From: Rhizophagus irregularis
Taxonomy: Eukaryota > Glomeromycota > Glomeromycetes > Glomerales > Glomeraceae
Length of the DNA: 64,000 nt
Direction: 5' to 3'
Assembly: GCF_026210795.1 (NCBI RefSeq)
Contig: NC_089448.1
Span: 3,348,001 to 3,412,000, forward strand
Under the pieces are notes generated by a model. The model made no database searches. It saw only the letters and a program-made list of their open reading frames with translations, and had not been told where the DNA came from. Both the position numbers and the translations under genes were made by a program. Each line of letters opens with the position of its first letter. Within the stretch, counting starts at the first letter, position 1. Below, in pieces: positions 57,397 to 64,000 of the stretch.

Positions 57397-60300
57397 TAAT
57401 GGATATTTTACTATATAATCATATTGAGTTTTACCAAGCATTACACTTTTTACAATAAATTAGACATATTTCTCACATGTAAGATCAATTATGAAGGCTT
57501 TCAAAGATAACTTTTTCAATATTTCTGCAAATCAATTCTCAAAATATTTCACCTGATTTTTACTTAATCCAATCATAGTCATACTAATTCCATTGGTTAT
57601 ATTCAGTTCTTATTAAATCTCCAATCTGTTTTGTGACATATTGAAAATATTAAAGAAGAAATAATATAAATTTTCCAGTATGGATATATCATGTAATGTC
57701 AAGCATTCCTCTTTGCATTTCCAATATTTATAAATATCATAAGAAGCTTTATTCCTATGCTCGATCGTAGGTATTTCTTCAAATGAGCATTGTATTTTTA
57801 TATGTTTAGCTCGACTATAATGGATAGAAGTTTGAAGATGTTTTCATAATTTTTAATATATTTAAATACTATATAAAATATAGAATATCTTTCATTTTAT
57901 AATGCAAATATTTACATAACACTACATTGTAGTTGGAATCAAATAAGCTATTTCGAAAGACACTAAATATAATATATTCATAGACTTCAATACAACATTT
58001 TGTAAACGACAATATCACTTCCTGCTGAACATCTTCTAATATAATATCAACAATTTCAATTATGAAGATGTTTCAGTAAAAGATTTATTAATTGAATGTT
58101 CAAAGTTTGTTGCACATGCACGTAGAATATCATTTAGAATTATAGAACATCCATTCTTTATAAATATTATAAAAGACCTTAATGGAGATTTACAGATGTC
58201 TTAAATTATATCATCCTATTATATACTGAAAAGGAATTTTAATTTCTAAAGGATCAACTTTACTACATACTGATTTCTGGGAATAGACAGAATGTAGATA
58301 TGCATAGTATACATCATATTATTCATATAATTTCGACTCTTTCACAGTAAACTCTTTAATTTTATGATACAAAATTGGATAAAAGTGCTTGAAAAGGATG
58401 ATTTAACTATACAAGCATATGCAAAGTAGAAGTAGTCAGCAAGATGCATATTTTTATCAATGTATATGACAATTATAAGGGGTCAAGAAAAACAAGAGTT
58501 CACAAATAAATATGATGCTACAGCTTCTCAATGACTAGAAATTCTTATTGACAAAAATGATAAATTATATTAATTAGTGACAATAAATAAAGGTAGTTAC
58601 AGAATTCTATCACAAAAAAACTGAAATCCCAAAAATAGATGTGTTGTATATACAAATACCATGGTTTAGTATTTTTATGAAACTTTTTTCTTATTTGAAA
58701 CAACTCCTACTCAATTAATACTTTGGAAATGATGAATCTTCCATTTTCATTTTCATGGTTGTCAGTTATTAGGGGCTAATACTGCAACATTATTTTAATA
58801 TACGAATAAGGTTGAATTTAGATTACATTAATTACCTAATATGGTTTATTTAAAACAACCTATAAATAAATATTTTATATTGAATGATGTCATGGTAGTA
58901 TATTTGAAAATTTTATCATGTTTAAATGTTGGATGATCATGTGAAATTTATTAATAGAACTTTAGGCTTTTGAGTTGGTTCACAGGATAATATAGAAAAA
59001 AGGGCAATGTTTAGAGAATATTGAATAAATCAATTAATCATATTTTCAGACACTAGCTTTTTATGGAACCAGGCACTCCGTAATGAAAAAGATATTTATA
59101 GAATGCTTTCTGATTGCATAAATTAGCACAATGTTGAAGGCTTCATCCTAAAGTATTAGTGAATGAGCTTGAAATTTCATACCTGATCATATTTGTAACT
59201 AATGTTTCTGGAAAAACTGTTATTACTTAATTAAATAATCTACCTATATCTGTAGTATTTAAAGCTTCTAAATAATTGCTTACTGATGCTGAAAATTTAA
59301 AGAACTCTTTATAGTATATATAGATTTTCAACAGTCTTAAGGCATTAACTGATTATAGCTTTTGGAAAATTTATGTTAGATTAGATATTCAAAGTCTATT
59401 TCTCTTTGAGAAACTAAAATGGTCTATTCCAGTAAAAGGGTTTATATATGACAATTGTAATTTACAATTAAAAAAATAAAAACATGCTACTACAGTGGAG
59501 GAAGGAGAATACCATTCCTTATATAATTGTAATTCTAGATTTGCTATTGATGATTTAATGCAGCCAACTACGCAAGGAGTTGTCTGATGCCCAAGAACAT
59601 GCTCTAACAAGCCCGGACCTTGATGAGAATGAAAATGAAAGCCTCTGGATAAGATAGAATGTTTGATCTCCAGATTATCAATAATTGTGCCAATGCTAAG
59701 GTTTTCTATAAAATAATAAAGTATTCCCTACTTTAAAATTTTACCATGATCCTGCCTGTTTGGTAAAAATGTAGAAGTTACAACTTAGAAATCAAAATAA
59801 TTCTAAAGATTCACACACTAATCAAACAATATGCAATGAATGCTTAATACACCAGATCATTTATAGTTTGAAAAATCAAATAATACAGTTTAATGGGAAC
59901 TTATTTTTTCTCATATATCCCATTATTAATATAACATTGTTTTTTATAAAAACATTTAAAAAATCAAATACATTTATTACAATGACCATGAAAATAAGAA
60001 AAAGAAATTAACAGATTATTGGAGGGTTTATTAATTATCCTTACTTTTTGATTTTCAATAACAATTTTTTATAACTAAAACCAGGAACCATAGAGGGATT
60101 AAGTATATGGACTTTTCAGTATGAATGGTAGATAATTATTGTTTACAATTTTAATATATATGATTATTAAATTATGTATCTTAATAATATAATATATTAT
60201 ACAGGAATCAAATTTGTTGTTATCAACTGGTCATTAGAAATATCAAAACAATGTGAAATTCATTTGGATAAAAATTAAGCTTGGAAACAACAAAAAAATA

Positions 60301-63300
60301 GCTGAGAGCTTTAAAGTATTCAAATGAATGGCTTACTGACAATTTTCAACCTCTTTCCAAACCTAGTACCAAGATGAACAAGCTCAAGCATAAAATTTGT
60401 TCTGAGTGCAATGAACATTTCTCTTTAATTACACTCATCTTAGAAATTGTCTTCGCTGATACAGTGATAGAAATGAGGTAAAAAAATTCTCAACCACAAA
60501 TAATATGGAGCTGGGTAATGTACCTAAAGAAAACTAAAAAGGGTTTCTAATACCATTATTGTGAAGAACACAAGAAGTCAATAATACAATAATAATAATA
60601 TCATTTCTATGTTAAAAAAGATTAAAAAGAATTTAAATTTTAAGGAATAGAGAATGCAATCCTATTCAAATTATCTATTCATTCATCTGATTAATGGATA
60701 ACAGTCCAGAATTCCAGATCTATTGAAACTCCATTGTACAAAAATTATTAAAGATTAAATTTTTCATTAAAAGAGAATCTGAAATGGAAGAAATCACACT
60801 TTTTTTTTAATTATAATTTAGATAATACAAGTAGCAATAGTAGTGATGATTATATACTGGTATGAAAGTTTAAGAAAAATTTCACACCATTACTTATGAA
60901 GATATAGTGTTGAATCCTTAGAATTCATCATCAAAAGATATCATCAATAAAATCTTCAAGAGTTAGAGTAAATAAACGCGACAGGCTTTAATATTTCCCA
61001 TTTTCCTAGTTTATTTGAAGTATCAGAAAGAGAGTTGTTAGAAAAAAATACAGAAAATGTAACAGTTGCTGAAAGAGTCAAAACAGGCTTTATAAGTGCC
61101 AAAAAAAATGGTAACATAAGAGAAATCAGTCAGTATTGTTTTGTATGATAAGAAGCAATTCAAGTCTTAATTTTATATATACTAATAGAGGATTATTAGA
61201 TTATTGAATTATTAAAAATGAATGAATGAAGACATGAAGTAATTTCGAGATTTATTTTTTATCAAATAAATATATTTAAAAAAGTTTTAAGAAAATCTCA
61301 ATGATGAAATAATATCAGAGGAGTGAGAGAACCATATAAAGTAATATTTAATGCTAAAAAATACACTTCTTCATTTAAAAATGTATTCTTTATACATTTA
61401 TCATTTCAAGTATGGGATGTTTCAAGAGACTTAAAAACTTTAGTAATAGCAGATTTTTGCTTTTTTATGACAATTGGCATTATCTTAAAACACTACAAAT
61501 AGACTATGTTACATTAAAAGAAATAACAAATGGTAGTGGCGACTTCAAAGAAATTAATGCATGTTGCCAACAATTTAAATATATAATATTTGAATTAAAT
61601 AAAATAAACATTTTAAAATAAGAATCAAAGAATCAAAAAGATTTAAGGAATTTTAAACGCTAAAGAATTAGACTATGACAATAGGACGGACAGAAATGGA
61701 AAGAGGAATATTTTAATAACTGGATATTCCTTATAACTATATTTAAAGTACTATATGCAGATATATATTTAAGATTTATGATATTGTAATACTAGTTTAG
61801 ACATATACTGGTATACTACTAAAGAAGTATGCAATTATCCAAATTTTGTAACTTAGGCCTCTGGTATACTACTAGAGACTCAAATACAAGACCCTTTTAC
61901 TTAAAACTACATTTTCTGGAATTAGTTTTGAGAATAAAATGGTAATTGAAGATTAAATATATTATAGAACTATACTAGATATGGAATTAAAGAAAAGTAT
62001 AATGAATAATTGATGAAAAGATTCAAAATATAATTAATTACATTAAAAAACTATTAATGTGGAATGTCTAAAGATTAATAATTACTTTTGAAATATATTA
62101 ATATAAGGGTAGTGTTTAATAATACCAGTTAATTTAATTCTAAAATAGAAATTAACATGAATTCTACAATTTGTATTATTAGTTCTTAAAATAAGAAACA
62201 AATGACTATGGTGCAGAAATATCTACAAGTGGCTATGGCCATGGTACACTCCTTATACACTGATAGGACAAAAGATTTTGAATGGCAAAGCAACTATCTC
62301 AAATTTTTAAAGGTGCAGAATTATTTTTGAAATTCATAAAATATGTAAAAAAAAATACATACAAACCTATTCAATCACTGTCTAATATTGTCTCTGTCAC
62401 ATCTAAGCAAAAATCCAAAGTTTGTTTCCTTACACTCAAAGCATTACCCCAGAAAACATATGATCAAGTCTTGACAGAGTGCAAATCCAAGATGCACCAA
62501 CTGAAATTAGAATTTAATAAAAAAGAATAAACACAAATATGGGTTAGTTGATATGATAGTTAGCATTGCAGTTTTTGAATTAAAATACTTGAATCTGGTT
62601 GGCCTTATTAGTGGACAAAATGGTAAATGGGAAATTGAAGGTGTCATACTGTATCAATTTTCTTTATGTAATTTACTGGCCCAAAAAAATCAATGGGTTT
62701 GTGACAGCTTTCTGGAAACCTGTTTTATTAAGACTGACTTTAATGTGTGGTAACATCTTTAATTAATAAAATCGATAGAAGAAATGTAAAGGAATTAATT
62801 TTACATATTCTATTAGGGGATTATAAATTATAGAAACACTAAAAGTGAAATTAATGAGTGAAAGGAAAAGTTAGCATGAACTTCTATAAAAATTTATTGA
62901 TTATTTAATATATTTAGAAATTTGAAGAAAAAAAAAATGAATCTAGTAAAGTTCTGAATAATATACAAGTCATTCAAGCTATTGTTGCAAGTAGTTCACA
63001 TGAAATATATCTATACTTTCCATTATGTGATGCATTTCACCAAACAGTTAAATGAGTTCAGCATGTTGTTGTTAGCTAACATCTTTGGGAATATTTTGCC
63101 ATTCCTGAAAGTATGCAAGTAACTTTAAATGGATTGGATTATAGTTTTTGTTATTTAGGCATATAGTATAATACTACTGAAGAATTATATAATTACCAAA
63201 CAGACCCTTTTATTCAAATCTATATTCTTTTAATATATTACTGGAACTCTCCAATATTTGTCAAAGTATTGTAAATTTGGAGATAATAATAATATTTTCA

Positions 63301-64000
63301 GGTTAAATGGAGATTTTTTACTAAATAGTTATATATATATAATTCTCCAAATGCAAAATCTTTTTTTTTCAAACCTGAAGGTTTGGACAGGATATTGTAA
63401 TAATATAAATATATTATACTAGATGTTTATTTATAAATGTTTATTTCATAGAACTTTATTATAAATATTATAATTTATTCAACAAAAATAATATCAAATT
63501 CAAGAAAGATAATAATTAATGGGTAGTTTTAAAAAATTATTCTAACATTTAATTTTTGTTATTATGTGGATATGTAGAATGTCTCTGAAGGTTTATTTAC
63601 TACCATATAATGGATCCTCAGCTTAACTTTAACAAAATTATAAATTATTCCACGCTACTTTATACATTATGAAATAATTTATGGAGCTTTATTATAATTA
63701 ATTACAATTTATTTAACAAATATAATAATTAAAGATTCAAACTAGCTCAAATGTTGAATTAAGTAGAAGAATTATTTATACAAATAAATTAGTAAATAAC
63801 TCTTCTAAGCCATTGATAGTTAAAAAAATGAATATAGATTATTTTGAATAAAGATGTATTTAAAGAGGATATATAGTATGTAAAAATATTCTTTATATTA
63901 GTAAAGAAGAATAATGCAACATTGAATAGAGGAAGTACTAGTTTAGTTTTTTTTTACTATTAATTCTTAATATCTTTTTAGGAAACTATTTAGCTTTATT
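57397..64000. other. AT-rich region with decayed coding fragments
   Basis: No intact gene is seen. Short open stretches look protein-derived but are broken: 60380-60425 (+, KLKHKICSECNEHFSLI), 60980-61148 (+, 56 codons, FPSLFEVSERELLEK), 62282-62530 (+, 82 aa, QIFKGAELFLKFIKYVKK) and 62553-62753 (+, 66 aa, LVGLISGQNGKWEIEGVILY). AGACCCTTTTA (about 61893) and AGACCCTTTTA (about 63203) sit in similar ~70-bp surroundings, pointing to an old internal duplication. It may be one or more ancient transposons; I cannot name a family. Confidence 0.35.

Noticed and set aside
57200-57418. 72-codon frame with repeated LHSQNHI
   Set aside because: Tandem repeat translation, no gene features.
1-64000. tRNA, rRNA and CRISPR
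   Set aside because: I looked for T-arm-like GGTTCRANNCC boxes with matching acceptor stems, rRNA-like GC blocks and regularly spaced identical repeats, and saw none; the regular repeats present are minisatellites.

Overview
The window reads as nuclear DNA of an arbuscular mycorrhizal fungus, most likely Rhizophagus or a close Glomeromycotina relative. It is very AT-rich, has short GT-AG introns and long gene-poor spacers packed with small inverted-repeat elements. The recognisable genes belong to families expanded in that lineage: a HRDFHCGN-type protein kinase, a Crinkler-type effector relic, an ML-like small secreted protein, a TRP/ion-transport-like channel fragment and a coiled-coil retroelement ORF. 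This assignment is inference from gene style, not from a search.

Region 1 (1.4-21.1 kb) is a tandem array of four vacuolar Ca2+/H+ exchanger (CAX/VCX1-type) genes, all on the minus strand and all with the same six-exon structure. A fifth, decayed copy lies at about 26.1-26.6 kb. Only the copy nearest 20 kb keeps both ion-binding motifs (GNAVE and GNAAE) intact; the others have altered one or both. The spacers hold a 1.17-kb inverted repeat whose arms are built of ~180-bp tandem units, a 290-bp pyrimidine tract, a TTAGGG-like patch, and a hAT-type element with an 8-bp target duplication that itself contains a smaller TA-flanked element.

Region 2 (21-38.2 kb) is gene-poor. It holds the CAX relic, several hairpin/MITE-like elements (many carrying the motif GGCC(A/G)GAATTAT), a possible 85-aa basic protein, and a possible two-exon secreted propeptide with a KR site and the tail AWGYF. 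Beyond these lies a GC-richer island with a broken Crinkler-type gene and coiled-coil remnants, followed by an intact small secreted ML-like protein.

Region 3 (38.2-44.9 kb) is a nest of palindromic elements next to a clean retrotransposition event. A 2.74-kb unit with an ORF1-like coiled-coil reading frame, an AATAAA signal and a 27-A tail is bracketed by 13-bp direct repeats. It carries no reverse transcriptase and its reading frame has three lesions.

Region 4 (45-64 kb) has one intact-looking protein kinase gene, a purine-rich minisatellite, the S5-pore-S6 end of a TRP-like channel lacking its 5' exons, a 30-bp minisatellite, and from 57.4 kb to the end AT-rich DNA with decayed coding fragments I cannot identify. 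I saw no tRNA, rRNA or CRISPR.
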